From Streptomyces sp. NBS 14/10 (GTDB taxonomy: Bacteria; Actinomycetota; Actinomycetes; Streptomycetales; Streptomycetaceae), in NCBI RefSeq assembly GCF_002224125.1, contig NZ_NCSM01000013.1, forward strand, positions 65,396 to 129,395: a stretch of 64,000 nucleotides of DNA. Direction: 5' to 3'. Made by a program: the position numbers and the translations under genes. Of this stretch, positions 25,961 to 35,253 are shown one piece after another; the stretch's first letter is position 1, and every line of letters begins with the position of its first letter. A model generated the notes under the pieces. That model did no database searches, was not told where the DNA came from, and saw only the letters and a program-made list of their open reading frames with translations.

Positions 25961-27183
25961 TGGTCGGACGAACGGCTCCAACGGCTCGAACGGTTCTCGC
26001 GGGCGCCCGGGTGGTGCTGCCGACCGGCGTGGTCGAGGACGGGCGGGTGACGGTCGAGGGCCGGCACATCGTCGAGGCGGGCGCGGGCGGAACGGCGACC
26101 GGCGGCGGGACGACCGGCGGCGCGCAGCTGGACAACAGCGCCGAGACCGCGCTCGACCTGACCGGCCACTGGATCGTCCCCGGCTTCGTCGATATGCATG
26201 TGCACGGCGGCGGAGGCGCGTCCTTCTCGGCCGGCACCCCCGAGGAAGCCCTCACCGTCGCCCATACGCACCGCCGCCGCGGCACCACCACCCTGCTCGC
26301 CTCCACCGTCACCGGCGACCTCGACGACCTCGCGCGGCAGGCCGCGGCCCTCTCCGAACTGGTCGAACAGGGCGAGCTGGCCGGTGTCCACTTCGAGGGC
26401 CCCTTCATCTCCCCGCACCGCTGCGGCGCCCACCAGCCGTCGCTGCTGCGCCACCCGGACCCGGCGGATGTGCGCAAGCTCGTCGACGCCGCGCGCGGCA
26501 CCGCGAAGATGATGACGCTCGCGCCCGAACTGCCCGGCGGCCTGGACTCCGTACGGCTGCTGGCCGACAGCGGCGTCATCGCGGCCGTCGGCCACACCGA
26601 CGCGGCGTACGAGGCGGCGCTCGAGGCCGTCGAGGCGGGCGCGACGGTGGCGACGCACCTGTTCAACGCGATGCCGCCGCTGCTGCACCGCGAGCCGGGG
26701 CCGGTGGCCGCCCTCCTGGAGGACGAGCGGGTCACCATCGAGCTGATCAACGACGGCACCCATCTGCACCCCGCCGCGCTGCGCCTCGCCTTCCGCCGCG
26801 CGGGGGCCGACCGGGTCGCCTTCATCACGGACGCGATGGGCGCGGCCGGGATGAGCGACGGGGTCTATCCGCTGGGCCCGATGGAGGTCGAGGTCACCGA
26901 CGGGGTCGCGCGGATCAGCAGCGGCCCGACGGCCGGTTCGATCGCGGGCTCGACCCTGACCCTCGACCGCGCCTTCGCCCGCGCCGTGACCCTGGACGGG
27001 CTGAGCGTGCCCGAGGCCGTACGGGCGCTGTCCGCCACCCCCGCGCGGGTCCTGGGCCTCGACGACCGGGTGGGCTCGCTGGAGGCCGGCAAGGACGCCG
27101 ATCTGGTCGTGCTGGGCGAGGACTTCGGGCTGGTGGGCGTGATGCGCCGGGGCGAGTGGGTGATCGATCCCGAAGTGGGCTGA
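25960..27183 (+). CDS. nagA: N-acetylglucosamine-6-phosphate deacetylase
   Basis: 407 residues. It converts GlcNAc-6-phosphate to GlcN-6-phosphate, whose level controls DasR. Amidohydrolase motifs: DMHVHGGGG, VHFEGPFISP (metal Glu), VGHTDAAYEAAL, ATHLFNAM (metal His), DGTHLHPAA and the catalytic Asp in FITDAMGAAG. Its ATG overlaps the nagK TGA (TGATG), so expression is coupled. A Gly/Thr-rich insert (about residues 45-55) lies near the N-terminus. Confidence 0.94.
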   Translation: MVGRTAPTARTVLAGARVVLPTGVVEDGRVTVEGRHIVEAGAGGTATGGGTTGGAQLDNSAETALDLTGHWIVPGFVDMHVHGGGGASFSAGTPEEALTVAHTHRRRGTTTLLASTVTGDLDDLARQAAALSELVEQGELAGVHFEGPFISPHRCGAHQPSLLRHPDPADVRKLVDAARGTAKMMTLAPELPGGLDSVRLLADSGVIAAVGHTDAAYEAALEAVEAGATVATHLFNAMPPLLHREPGPVAALLEDERVTIELINDGTHLHPAALRLAFRRAGADRVAFITDAMGAAGMSDGVYPLGPMEVEVTDGVARISSGPTAGSIAGSTLTLDRAFARAVTLDGLSVPEAVRALSATPARVLGLDDRVGSLEAGKDADLVVLGEDFGLVGVMRRGEWVIDPEVG

Positions 27184-27379
27184 TTCGACACCTCGGTCGG
27201 GCGGGCCGGCCCCGGTGGGGGTCTGGGCCCGCCGCCGCCGTTTTGGCATGATCCTTAACAGCCGCACACACACGGCACACACAGGCGCACCTTCGGTGGC
27301 ACACTCGCCGCGCACCTGTGGGGCGGCGCCGAGGACCGGGCCGGGGGACGGGCCGGGGATGGACGAAGGGGATGCCAGG

Positions 27380-28309
27380 GTGATCCTGACGGTCACGCTC
27401 AACACCGCCCTGGACATCACCTACCAGGTACCGCGCCTGCGCGCCCACACCACCCACCGCGTCACCGAGGTCACCGAGCGGCCCGGCGGCAAGGGCCTCA
27501 ACGTCGCCCGGGTGCTGGCCGCCCTCGGCCACCGCACCGTCGTCACGGGCTTCGCCGGGGGCGTGACCGGGACGGTCCTGCGGGAACGGCTCGCCGAACT
27601 CGGCGGCGGGGTGATGGACGCCCTGGTGCCGATCGCCGGTACGACCCGGCGCACCGTCGGCGTCGTCGACACCGGCTCGGGCGACTCCACCCAGCTCAAC
27701 GAGCCCGGCCCGATCGTCACCACGCCCGAGTGGTCCGCGTTCCTCGGCTCGTACGCCGAGCTGCTGCGCGAGGCGTCCGTGGTCGCGCTGTGCGGCAGTC
27801 TGCCGCCCGGCGTCCCCGTGGGGACGTACGCACGGCTCATCCGGGAGGCGAGCGCGGCGGGCGTGCCCACGCTGCTGGACACCAGCGGCGAACCGCTGCG
27901 CCGCGGCATCGCCGCCCGCCCCGACATCGTCAAGCCCAACGCCGATGAACTCGCCGGGCTCACCGGCTCCACCGAGCCGCTGCGCGCCGCGCGCGACGCC
28001 CGGCGGCGCGGGGCGCGCGCGGTGGCCGCCTCGCTCGGCGCGGACGGCATGCTCGCGGTCACCCCCGAGGGCACCTGGCGGGCCGCCCCGCCGCGCCGCC
28101 TGGTGGGCAATCCGACGGGGGCGGGCGACTCCGCGGTGGCCGGACTGCTGTCCGGCCTGGTCGAGGGCGCCCCGTGGCCGGATCGGCTGGCGCGCGCGGT
28201 GGCCCTGTCAGCGGCGGCCGTACGGGCCCCGGTGGCGGGCGAGTTCGACCGCGCCACCTACGAGGAGCTGCTGGGCCGGGTCGAGGTCACCGAGGGCCCG
28301 GCGGCCTGA
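27380..28309 (+). CDS. PfkB-family (1-phosphofructokinase-type) hexose kinase
   Basis: 309 residues. LNTALDITYQV, the first PfkB signature RPGGKGLNVARVLAALG, and the catalytic NPTGAGDSAVAGLL with its anion-hole/Asp motif place it with 1-phosphofructokinase and tagatose-6-phosphate kinase. The position after nagKA suggests an amino-sugar or derived phosphosugar substrate, but this is not provable. GTG 27380 follows AAGGGG by 7 bases; ATG 27359 is an alternative. Confidence 0.85.
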   Translation: MILTVTLNTALDITYQVPRLRAHTTHRVTEVTERPGGKGLNVARVLAALGHRTVVTGFAGGVTGTVLRERLAELGGGVMDALVPIAGTTRRTVGVVDTGSGDSTQLNEPGPIVTTPEWSAFLGSYAELLREASVVALCGSLPPGVPVGTYARLIREASAAGVPTLLDTSGEPLRRGIAARPDIVKPNADELAGLTGSTEPLRAARDARRRGARAVAASLGADGMLAVTPEGTWRAAPPRRLVGNPTGAGDSAVAGLLSGLVEGAPWPDRLARAVALSAAAVRAPVAGEFDRATYEELLGRVEVTEGPAA

Positions 28310-28352
28310 GCGGCCACCGGGCCTGGCGCCCCCGCGTCGTACGGCGGCGCCG

Positions 28353-29360
28353 TCAGCCGTTCTTACCCGTGAGCCACAGCTGGTCGAGGATGACGTCGCA
28401 CTTGTCGCCGGCCTCACAGGACACCTTGACGGTGTTGGCGCCCTCGTTCAGGTTGACGAGGGACCAGGTCTTCGTCCAGCTCTTCTCCCAGTCGCCCTTC
28501 GCCACCCCAGGGACGAAGGCCTCCATATTCATCGGCCGGGTCGACCGCTCCCCGTTGACGGTGAGCGAGAGCGACTGGTTCTCGGCGGGCACGCTGTACC
28601 GCGCGTACACCCGGTACTGGCCCGCCTTGGCGACGTCCACGTTCCAGGTCACGGACGCGCCGACGGCGTTCAGCCCGCCGACGTACTTACCGCCCTCGGC
28701 CTTGGCTCCGGGAATGTCCGTCGCGGGGGCCGCGGTGCCCTCCAGGCGCAGGCCCCACGCGTCCTCGCTGGGCAGCTCGGACGGATCCTTGGAGGCCCCG
28801 GGGGTCTTACTGGGCTCGGCACTCGAAGTCGACGTGGGCGAGTTGGTGGGGTCGGCCTTGTCGTCCTTGTCACCGTCGCCGTTCGTGATCATCGCGACGC
28901 CGATGCCGATCACGACCACGGCGACGACGGCGAGCGCGCCGATGAGCAGCCCCTTGTTGTTGGGGCCACGGCCGCCGGTGCCGCGCGAGGGGGCCGCACG
29001 GCGGGAGCCGCCCCCACCGGGCAGGTTCTCGGGGGCGGCGTAGTGGGCGTTCTGCTGCCCGTAGCCCTGCTGCTGCCCCTGGCCGCCGTACGTCTGCTGG
29101 TTCGGGATCGGCTGGGTCTGCTGCGGGTATTGCTGCTGCTGCCCGTAGCTGCGCTCGCCGACCGCGCGGACGTGGTTGTACGAGGTGCGGGGGACCCCTG
29201 GCTGGCGCGGACCGGCCGGGCCCGGGTAGCCGTAGCCACCGGCCGCGGGGGCGGAGCCCGACTGTCCCGCCTGGCCGTCCTGTCCACCGTCCGAGCGGTA
29301 CAGATAGGCGAACGGGTCGTCATTCTCCGGCGTGTCCGAGCCGTTGTTGCCGGCCGTCAT
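28353..29360 (-). CDS. Membrane-anchored CBM35/CBM6-like carbohydrate-binding protein
   Basis: 335 residues. An N-terminal Gln/Gly/Tyr/Pro-rich cytoplasmic segment (about 1-135) is followed by one membrane helix (about 140-162, GLLIGALAVVAVVVIGIGVAM), a Ser/Thr/Pro linker (165-205), and a jelly-roll domain (210-335; VTWNVDVAKAGQYRVYARYS and NLNEGANTVKVSCEAGD). The last strands are those of CBM35/CBM6 modules that bind sugars. No catalytic domain, so probably cell-surface glycan binding. ATG 29360 is chosen; GGGGAG lies 11 bases upstream. Confidence 0.8.
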   Translation of the reverse strand: MTAGNNGSDTPENDDPFAYLYRSDGGQDGQAGQSGSAPAAGGYGYPGPAGPRQPGVPRTSYNHVRAVGERSYGQQQQYPQQTQPIPNQQTYGGQGQQQGYGQQNAHYAAPENLPGGGGSRRAAPSRGTGGRGPNNKGLLIGALAVVAVVVIGIGVAMITNGDGDKDDKADPTNSPTSTSSAEPSKTPGASKDPSELPSEDAWGLRLEGTAAPATDIPGAKAEGGKYVGGLNAVGASVTWNVDVAKAGQYRVYARYSVPAENQSLSLTVNGERSTRPMNMEAFVPGVAKGDWEKSWTKTWSLVNLNEGANTVKVSCEAGDKCDVILDQLWLTGKNG

Positions 29361-29559
29361 CCCTCTCGTCACTCCCCTGTGCATATGGCCAACGGCGCTC
29401 AGGTGCGGAGGCGCCATGACAGCTCATATCAGGGCCGGGAAGGCCGCAACAGGGCATGCACTGTCCGGATGGCCAATATTCATGATCGATTCACCCTCGG
29501 CGGCAGTACCGCATTCGGAGCAGCCTACCGTGCCGAGGGCGGCGCCATTCCGCGAACGC

Positions 29560-31272
29560 TCATCCGGCGCGGCGGCGGTCCTTGGCACGCGACCGCTTCT
29601 CGATATACATCCGCTGGTCAGCCGATTGCAGCACTTCCTCGGCCGTCATCCCACAACTGGCCCAGCCGATACCGAAGCTGCCCCCGACCCGGACGGCCCG
29701 GCCGTCGACCCGGATCGGCGGGGTGATCGCGTTGCGCAGCCGTACGGCCAGGTCCTTGGCGTCGGCCCGGCCGAGGCCGTCCGCGAGGACCACGAACTCG
29801 TCGCCGCCGAGCCGGGCCACGGTGTCCCCCTCCCGCACCCCGGCGGCCAGCCGACGGGCGACCTCGATGAGCACGGCGTCGCCCGCGTGGTGGCCGAACC
29901 GGTCGTTGATGGACTTGAAGCCGTCCAGATCGCAGAAGAGAACGGCCAGCCCCTTGTGGCCGTCGTCGATGTCGTGGTCCTCCCGCGGCGCGATCGCGTG
30001 CACATGGGGCTCGTACGGGATGGAGCCGCCCGGCCGGTCGAACGCGCCCGGCCCGCCGAAGACCCCCGGCTCGTCGAAGATCGCCGGCCCGCCGAAGACC
30101 CCCGGCCCCTCGAACTCGTCGTAGCCAGGGGAGAGCTCACCCGCCCCGACAGCGTCGACTCCGCGCCCGGACTCCCCCGAGCGCCGCGGGTTGTCGCACA
30201 GCCTGCTGCCGAGGCGGGCGCGCAGCTCGGCGCTGTTGGGCAGGCCGGTCAGCGAGTCATGGCTGGCACGGTGGGCCAGTTGCAGCTCGTTCTGTTTGCG
30301 CTCCTCGATGTCCTCGACGTGGGTGAGCAGAAAGCGCGGGCCGTCGGCCGCGTCGGCGACCACGGAGTTGCGCAGGCTCACCCAGACATAGCTGCCGTCC
30401 CGGCGGGCCAGCCGCAGCTCGGAGCGGCCGCCCTCGGCCGAGGTGCGCAGCAGGGTGCCGATGTCCTCGCGGTGCACGAGGTCGGAGAAGGAGGAGCGGC
30501 GCAGGGCGGAGGCCGGGCGGCCCAGCAGCCGGCACAGCGCGTCATTGGCGCGCAGCAGCCGCCCGCGCTGATCGCCGCCCATCTCGGCGATGGCCATGCC
30601 GCTCGGCGCGTACTCGAAGGCCTGCCGGAAGCTCTCCTCGCTGGCGCGCAGGGCCTGCTGTTCGCGCTCCAGGCGCAGCAGCGCGCGCTGCATATTGGCG
30701 CGCAGACGGGCGTTGCCGATCGCGGTCGCGGCATGAAAGGCGTACATCTGCAGGGCCTCGCGCCCCCATGCGCCGGGGCGCCGGCCGTTCCTCGGCCGGT
30801 CGACGGATATGACGCCGATCAGCTCGCCGCCCGAGCCGCCCGCCGAGTACATCGGGGCGAACAGGCGGTCCATGGGATGCCACCCGTCCGGAAAGCTGGG
30901 CGCGGGCCCCGGGGTGTGCCACTGCGGCACGTCGTCGTCATCGAGCACCCACCCCTCGCTGTACGGGACGAAGTGCAGCGCGCCCCAGCGGTCACCCATG
31001 GACAGCCGGCGCTCCCAGGCGTCACGCGAGCCGACCCGTCCCGCCATCAGCGCCTCGGCCCCGGGGTCGCCCCCGACGGCCGCGACGACCAGATCGCCGT
31101 CCGGGCGGACCAGATTGACGGCCGAGAATTCGTAGCCGAGCCCGGCGACCACCCCGTCGGCGACGGTCTGCACGGTGTCGGCGAAGCTGCGGGCGGTGTT
31201 CAGATCGGCGACCACCTGGTGCAACAGCCGCAGGGTCGCAAGGCGGATGTACGGCTCCGACTCGGTCTCCAT
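29560..31272 (-). CDS. cdgB: GAF-PAS-GGDEF diguanylate cyclase, CdgB-like
   Basis: 570 residues. A GAF-like domain (about 10-195), a PAS/PAC domain (208-325) and a GGDEF domain (335-570). The active loop is intact (LGGDEF, 488-493), the metal Asp is in FCDLDGF (448), and an RxxD inhibitory site is present (REGD, 480-483). So it should make c-di-GMP and be product-inhibited. A Gly/Pro/Phe-rich insert (361-440, repeated GVFGGP) interrupts the GGDEF domain. Domain order and neighbourhood match S. coelicolor CdgB, a BldD-controlled developmental enzyme. A BldD-like box and a CRP-like site are upstream. Confidence 0.9.
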   Translation of the reverse strand: METESEPYIRLATLRLLHQVVADLNTARSFADTVQTVADGVVAGLGYEFSAVNLVRPDGDLVVAAVGGDPGAEALMAGRVGSRDAWERRLSMGDRWGALHFVPYSEGWVLDDDDVPQWHTPGPAPSFPDGWHPMDRLFAPMYSAGGSGGELIGVISVDRPRNGRRPGAWGREALQMYAFHAATAIGNARLRANMQRALLRLEREQQALRASEESFRQAFEYAPSGMAIAEMGGDQRGRLLRANDALCRLLGRPASALRRSSFSDLVHREDIGTLLRTSAEGGRSELRLARRDGSYVWVSLRNSVVADAADGPRFLLTHVEDIEERKQNELQLAHRASHDSLTGLPNSAELRARLGSRLCDNPRRSGESGRGVDAVGAGELSPGYDEFEGPGVFGGPAIFDEPGVFGGPGAFDRPGGSIPYEPHVHAIAPREDHDIDDGHKGLAVLFCDLDGFKSINDRFGHHAGDAVLIEVARRLAAGVREGDTVARLGGDEFVVLADGLGRADAKDLAVRLRNAITPPIRVDGRAVRVGGSFGIGWASCGMTAEEVLQSADQRMYIEKRSRAKDRRRAG

Positions 31273-31363
31273 CGCTCGCTACTCCCCCGAGACCTCGACA
31301 GCAACTCCTGGCTCTTGTCGTCCGATTGCCATGGCCACTGAATCACAGCGAGCTGCCCACTCG

Positions 31364-31376
31364 GTACACAGGGTCA
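31364..31376. promoter_or_regulatory. BldD-like box upstream of cdgB
   Basis: GTACACAGGGTCA agrees with the BldD consensus TnACnCAGnGTnA at all fixed positions except the first T. It is 92 bases upstream of the cdgB start. BldD, activated by c-di-GMP, is known to repress cdgB in S. coelicolor. Confidence 0.6.
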
Positions 31377-31391
31377 ACAATTACTATCTGG

Positions 31392-31407
31392 TGTGACTGA
31401 TGTCACA
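31392..31407. promoter_or_regulatory. CRP-like site upstream of cdgB
   Basis: TGTGA-CTGATG-TCACA is a perfect instance of the Crp consensus TGTGA-N6-TCACA, extended by G and G. It lies 15 bases from the BldD-like box in the 335-base gap (31273-31607), which has no gene. Confidence 0.55.
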
Positions 31408-31607
31408 GACTGTATTCAAGCCTTAAAGACAGGCGTGGGAGCGCTCCTGATTTTTGTGAATGCAAATCCCGAAACGCCGTTCAGCCACTCATCCGAAGGC
31501 CGCGCCCTGCCGCCCCCGGCGTACGGCGAATACGGCCCACGACCTAGGACCGGCCTGGTCCCGGGGCCCGATGCGGGGCCCACCCGGCCCGCGTTAGCGT
31601 TCATTAC

Positions 31608-32165
31608 GTGCCGCACCCATCGAGTTCCGCCGCCGCGCAGCCCGTCATCCCCCATGCTGGTGGGGTGAGTGAGGACGAGTTCCGCGCTGCCCTGTCCCGA
31701 CTCTCCGCGGGCGTGGTATTGGTGACCGCCCACGACCCGGACGAAGGGCCGCGCGGCGAGGACGTCGGCATGACGGCCACCTCGTTTATGTCAGTGTCAC
31801 TTGACCCGCCGCTCGTGATGGTGAGCGTTCGCAACGGCTCGCGGATGGACGACCTACTGGCCCGACAGCCCCTCTGGGCGGTATCGGTCCTGTCGGAAAG
31901 CCAGCGCCACATAGCGGGGCGATTCGCCATGAAGGGCCGCATCAGCGACAGGCTGCTGTTCGAGGACATCCCCTACAGACGCGGCGACGCCACGGGCGCA
32001 CCCCTGGTCGGCGGAGCGCTCGCGGTCGTCGAGAGCCGCACCGAACAGCGGGTGACGGCGGGCGACCACACGCTGGTGGTGGGCCGAGTGCTGTCGGCAG
32101 GCACCCCGAGCGCGGACGGCGGCCCGCTGATGTACTTCCGGAGCCGCTACCGCACGCTGGGGTGA
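31608..32165 (+). CDS. Flavin reductase-like (FMN-binding split-barrel) protein
   Basis: 185 residues. FRAALSRLSAGVVLVTA, GMTATSFMSVSLDPPLVMVSV and SVLSESQRHIAGRFA are the standard strand and FMN-contact motifs of the HpaC/RutF flavin reductase family, which supplies FMNH2 to partner monooxygenases. No monooxygenase is adjacent. GTG 31608 has no clear ribosome site and may be leaderless; GTG 31665 is another option. Confidence 0.82.
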   Translation: MPHPSSSAAAQPVIPHAGGVSEDEFRAALSRLSAGVVLVTAHDPDEGPRGEDVGMTATSFMSVSLDPPLVMVSVRNGSRMDDLLARQPLWAVSVLSESQRHIAGRFAMKGRISDRLLFEDIPYRRGDATGAPLVGGALAVVESRTEQRVTAGDHTLVVGRVLSAGTPSADGGPLMYFRSRYRTLG

Positions 32166-32210
32166 CGCCCCCCTGGGGACGACCCCTCCTGCTCGGATAA
32201 CGTCCGAGCC

Positions 32211-32567
32211 ATGGAAATCTGGATCAACCCGGCCTGCTCCAAATGCCGCTCCGCGCTGACCCTGCTGGACGCCGAGGGCGCCGAGTACACGGTGCGCCGC
32301 TATCTGGAAGCGCCGCCGACCGCCCAGGAGATCGAGGACGTACTGCGCCGCCTCGGCCTGGAGCCCTGGGACATCACCCGCACCGGCGAATCCGTCGCGG
32401 CCGAACTGGGCCTGGCTGACTGGCCGCGCGAGGAGTCCGCCCGCGCCCGGTGGATCGAGGCGCTGGCCGCCCATCCGATCCTGATCCAGCGGCCGATCAT
32501 CACGGCGGACGACGGCACCACGGTGGTGGCCCGCACCCCGGACGCGGTCCGCTCCGTCCTCCCTTAA
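32211..32567 (+). CDS. ArsC/Spx-like protein
   Basis: 118 residues with the thioredoxin-like ArsC fold: INPACSKCRSALTLL has a CxxC (C9, C12) at the usual redox site, and ILIQRPIITADDG holds the cis-Pro loop. Glutaredoxin-dependent arsenate reductases use the first Cys; Spx-like members also keep CxxC. No ars genes nearby, so arsenate reduction is not assured. Its TAA overlaps the TAA of the converging serine-hydrolase gene (TTAA). Confidence 0.82.
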   Translation: MEIWINPACSKCRSALTLLDAEGAEYTVRRYLEAPPTAQEIEDVLRRLGLEPWDITRTGESVAAELGLADWPREESARARWIEALAAHPILIQRPIITADDGTTVVARTPDAVRSVLP

Positions 32568-33757
32568 CCCCTGTCCCCTGCGGCATCGCCGAAGGCGGCG
32601 TTGAGAACGGCCATGACGTAGGGGCGTTCCGAGGCGGCACCCGTGGGGTTGAGCGAGTAGACGACGCGGCGCGTCAGATCACGCGTGGCGAACATGCCCG
32701 TCGTCCAGCCGGGCTGCGATCCGGTCTTGCCCCATACGGTCACACCGTTGTCGAGCGTGACCCGCATCAGCCCGCCGATGCTGAAGCAGGCGGTTCCGTT
32801 GATGCAGTTCTTGTTGTCCGGCGCGCTGGCCACGTCGGGGACGGTGAAGGCCAGCCGCTGCTCGGCCGGTGGCAGCAGCCTGCCGCGGAACAGCGCGGTC
32901 AGAAACCTGTCCAAGTCCGCGGCAGTGGAGATCATTCCCCCTTCGGCCCAGGCCCACGGGGACTGCTCGGTCACCTCGTCCCCGCCGAGACGCGGCCGGG
33001 CGTGAGGTACGGCGATGGAGGTGTCCGAGGCGGCGGGAAGGCTGGTGTCCCGCAGCCCAAGGGGCCGGATGACGCGCCGGCCGAGCTCCTCCGCGAAGGT
33101 GTGCCCGGTCACCTTCTCGACCAGCAGGCCCACGACAAAGGTGTTGACGCCGTTGTACTGCTGGACGGAACCGGGCCGCGGCGCCGTCCCGCCGCCCTCC
33201 GCGTTCGCGAAGGCCGCGCGGACCACTTCCCGCGGCGAAACACTCTTCAGCCACCAGCCGGGCCCGTCAGCGGGCCCGGGTATGCCCGCGGGGGCGGGCA
33301 GACCGCTGGTGTGGTCCAGGAGCTGGCGCACGGTGACCTCTTGGTACGCGTCCGGTATCAGCTCGGGCAGATACCGCCGTACGGGGGCGTCGAGGGCGAT
33401 CCGGCGCTCGGCGACCAGTTGGAGCACCACCGTGCTGGTGAAAGCCTTCGTGACACTGCCGATTCGGAAATGGGCACCACGGGGCACCTCTCCCGCGTAA
33501 CCGGCCCACGGCCGCCCCGAACCGCCCTGCGCCACCCTGACCAGCGCACCGGAGACCACCGGATCGGGCAGGCCCGCCAGCAGCTCCCGCATCGCAGCGG
33601 GATCGAACGGCGAGAGCCGGGCGGCCGCAGCGCCCTGCGAAGGCCGCGAAGAAGCCGCCGCGGCCGGCGAAACGGGCAGGGCGAGGCCCGCCGTGACCGC
33701 GGCCAGGGCCATGCCGATGACGGCCGAACGACAGAGGACGGAGGGACGGCGACGCAT
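32564..33757 (-). CDS. Secreted serine hydrolase (beta-lactamase/D-Ala-D-Ala carboxypeptidase family)
   Basis: 397 residues from ATG 33757 (GGGAG 8 bases upstream). A Sec signal peptide with a cleavage site near PAAAA/S (about residue 35) is followed by a class C-like serine hydrolase domain: SxxK is S101-V-T-K104, the second motif reads Y201-N-G rather than the usual YxN, and KTG is in WGKTGSQPG. It acts outside the cell, perhaps on peptidoglycan peptides or another D-amino-acid ester or amide. Substrate not determined. Confidence 0.87.
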   Translation of the reverse strand: MRRRPSVLCRSAVIGMALAAVTAGLALPVSPAAAASSRPSQGAAAARLSPFDPAAMRELLAGLPDPVVSGALVRVAQGGSGRPWAGYAGEVPRGAHFRIGSVTKAFTSTVVLQLVAERRIALDAPVRRYLPELIPDAYQEVTVRQLLDHTSGLPAPAGIPGPADGPGWWLKSVSPREVVRAAFANAEGGGTAPRPGSVQQYNGVNTFVVGLLVEKVTGHTFAEELGRRVIRPLGLRDTSLPAASDTSIAVPHARPRLGGDEVTEQSPWAWAEGGMISTAADLDRFLTALFRGRLLPPAEQRLAFTVPDVASAPDNKNCINGTACFSIGGLMRVTLDNGVTVWGKTGSQPGWTTGMFATRDLTRRVVYSLNPTGAASERPYVMAVLNAAFGDAAGDRG

Positions 33758-33915
33758 CGATCTGCTCCCGGGGACAGCTGGAAATGAACTGTCAGCCACC
33801 CTTTCGGGTTACCCGTGCGCCCCCATCAGTGATCACCCTGAGCGCCCCCTCGCGCATCCCCTAGGGAGCCGACCGCCACGCCCCCAAGGGGCACCTGGCG
33901 GCCACAGGGATGTCG

Positions 33916-34344
33916 CTAGTGCCAGTCCCGCCCGGACCGCCCACGCTTGGTGTCGCCGCGCTGCTTCTTCTCCCGCAGCCGCCGCTCGTTGATACCGCGT
34001 GGGATACGGGTCGGACGGCGCGGCTTGGGCGGCGGTGCGGTCGCCTCGGCCAGCAGCGACGCGAGCCGGACGGCCGCCGTCTCGCGGTTGCGCCACTGCG
34101 AGCGGTGCTCGGAGGCCCGTACGGTCACCACCCCGCCGACCAGCCGCCCCGCCAGCCGCTCCAGCGCGCGCTGCTTCCACACCGCCGGCAGCGCCTCGGT
34201 CGCGGCCAGGTCGAAGCGCAGCTCGACCTGGCTGTCACTGGTGTTGACGTGCTGCCCACCCGGCCCGGACGACCTCGAGAAACGCCACATGAGCTCGGCC
34301 TCCGGCAGGGAGACCGAGCCACGGATGACATAGGGCCCGGACAT
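33916..34344 (-). CDS. arfB: Release-factor-like peptidyl-tRNA hydrolase (ArfB type)
   Basis: 142 residues. The catalytic GGQ (G29-G30-Q31) is in SSGPGGQHVN, followed by the domain 3 fold of class I release factors and a basic Lys/Arg-rich C-terminal tail (GINERRLREKKQRGDTK) that in ArfB enters the mRNA channel of stalled ribosomes. So it rescues ribosomes lacking a stop codon. ATG 34344 is the family start. Confidence 0.9.
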   Translation of the reverse strand: MSGPYVIRGSVSLPEAELMWRFSRSSGPGGQHVNTSDSQVELRFDLAATEALPAVWKQRALERLAGRLVGGVVTVRASEHRSQWRNRETAAVRLASLLAEATAPPPKPRRPTRIPRGINERRLREKKQRGDTKRGRSGRDWH

Positions 34345-34451
34345 GCCCCCATGATCCCGCGCCACCGCGGGACCGTCACCTGCTTTTGTGCGCGCCCGGG
34401 CGAGGGCGAACCGCCAGGCGCTAAAGATTGGCAAAGAAGGTAAAGGAACCT

Positions 34452-34477
34452 GGAACCGGTGGGTGGCCGACGGCGTT
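34452..34477 (+). promoter_or_regulatory. Possible ECF (SigR-like) promoter of terD
   Basis: GGAAC (34452-34456), 18 bases, then GTT (34475-34477). This resembles the GGAAT-N18-GTT pattern of SigR-class promoters. A start site near 34485 would give a leader of about 60 bases. Confidence 0.4.
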
Positions 34478-34546
34478 GTGGAGGGTGACGGTAGCTTCGT
34501 CCGGAGTACGAAGCTCCTGAGGACTCGACCACGAAAGGGACTCCCC

Positions 34547-35122
34547 ATGGCTGTAAGCCTGTCCAAGGGCGGCAACGTCTCGCTCACCAAGGAGGCACCG
34601 GGCCTGACCGCCGTCACGGTCGGCCTCGGCTGGGACGTCCGCACCACCACCGGTACCGACTTTGACCTCGACGCGAGCGCCATCGCCGTGAACCCGAGCG
34701 GCAAGGTCTACTCGGACCAGCACTTCATCTTCTTCAACAACAAGTCCACCCCGGACCAGTCCATCGTCCACACCGGTGACAACGTCACCGGCCAGGGCGA
34801 GGGCGACGACGAGCAGATCAACGTCAACCTCGCGGCCCTGCCCGCCGACGTCGAGAAGATCGTCTTCCCGGTCTCCATCTACGACGCGGAGTCCCGCAGC
34901 CAGAACTTCGGCCAGGTGCGGAACGCCTTCATCCGCATCATCAACCAGGCCGGCGGCACCGAGATCGCCCGCTACGACCTCAGCGAGGACGCGGCCACCG
35001 AGACCGCCATGGTCTTCGGCGAGCTCTACCGCAACGGCGCGGAGTGGAAGTTCCGCGCCGTCGGCCAGGGCTACGCCGCGGGCCTGTCGGGCATCGCCAA
35101 GGACTTCGGCGTCAACGTCTGA
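34547..35122 (+). CDS. terD: TerD-family stress protein
   Basis: 191 residues. The calcium-binding TerD fold is shown by [19 protein letters not shown] (acidic Ca ligands), [18 protein letters not shown] and a second acidic cluster [12 protein letters not shown]. TerD proteins are linked to tellurite and general stress tolerance and to calcium-dependent development in Streptomyces; the biochemical role is unsettled. ATG 34547 follows AAAGGGA. No other ter genes are nearby. Confidence 0.92.
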   Translation: MAVSLSKGGNVSLTKEAPGLTAVTVGLGWDVRTTTGTDFDLDASAIAVNPSGKVYSDQHFIFFNNKSTPDQSIVHTGDNVTGQGEGDDEQINVNLAALPADVEKIVFPVSIYDAESRSQNFGQVRNAFIRIINQAGGTEIARYDLSEDAATETAMVFGELYRNGAEWKFRAVGQGYAAGLSGIAKDFGVNV

Positions 35123-35144
35123 CGGACGTAAAGCACAAACACTG

Positions 35145-35172
35145 AGGGCCGCCCGGTCAAAGGGGTGGCCCT
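35145..35172. terminator. Hairpin after terD
   Basis: 10-bp stem with one mismatch (35145-35154 with 35163-35172), 22 bases past the terD stop, between converging genes. Confidence 0.55.
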
Positions 35173-35253
35173 TGGTCGTTTCGGGGGTCAGCTCGCGAGG
35201 ACGCCGTCACCGTTCCGAAGCAGGCGTGCCACGCGGCACGCGGCCACCGTGGA

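Noticed and set aside
25201..27420. 739-codon open frame opposite nagK and nagA
   Set aside because: Shadow frame; the plus-strand genes carry full catalytic motifs.
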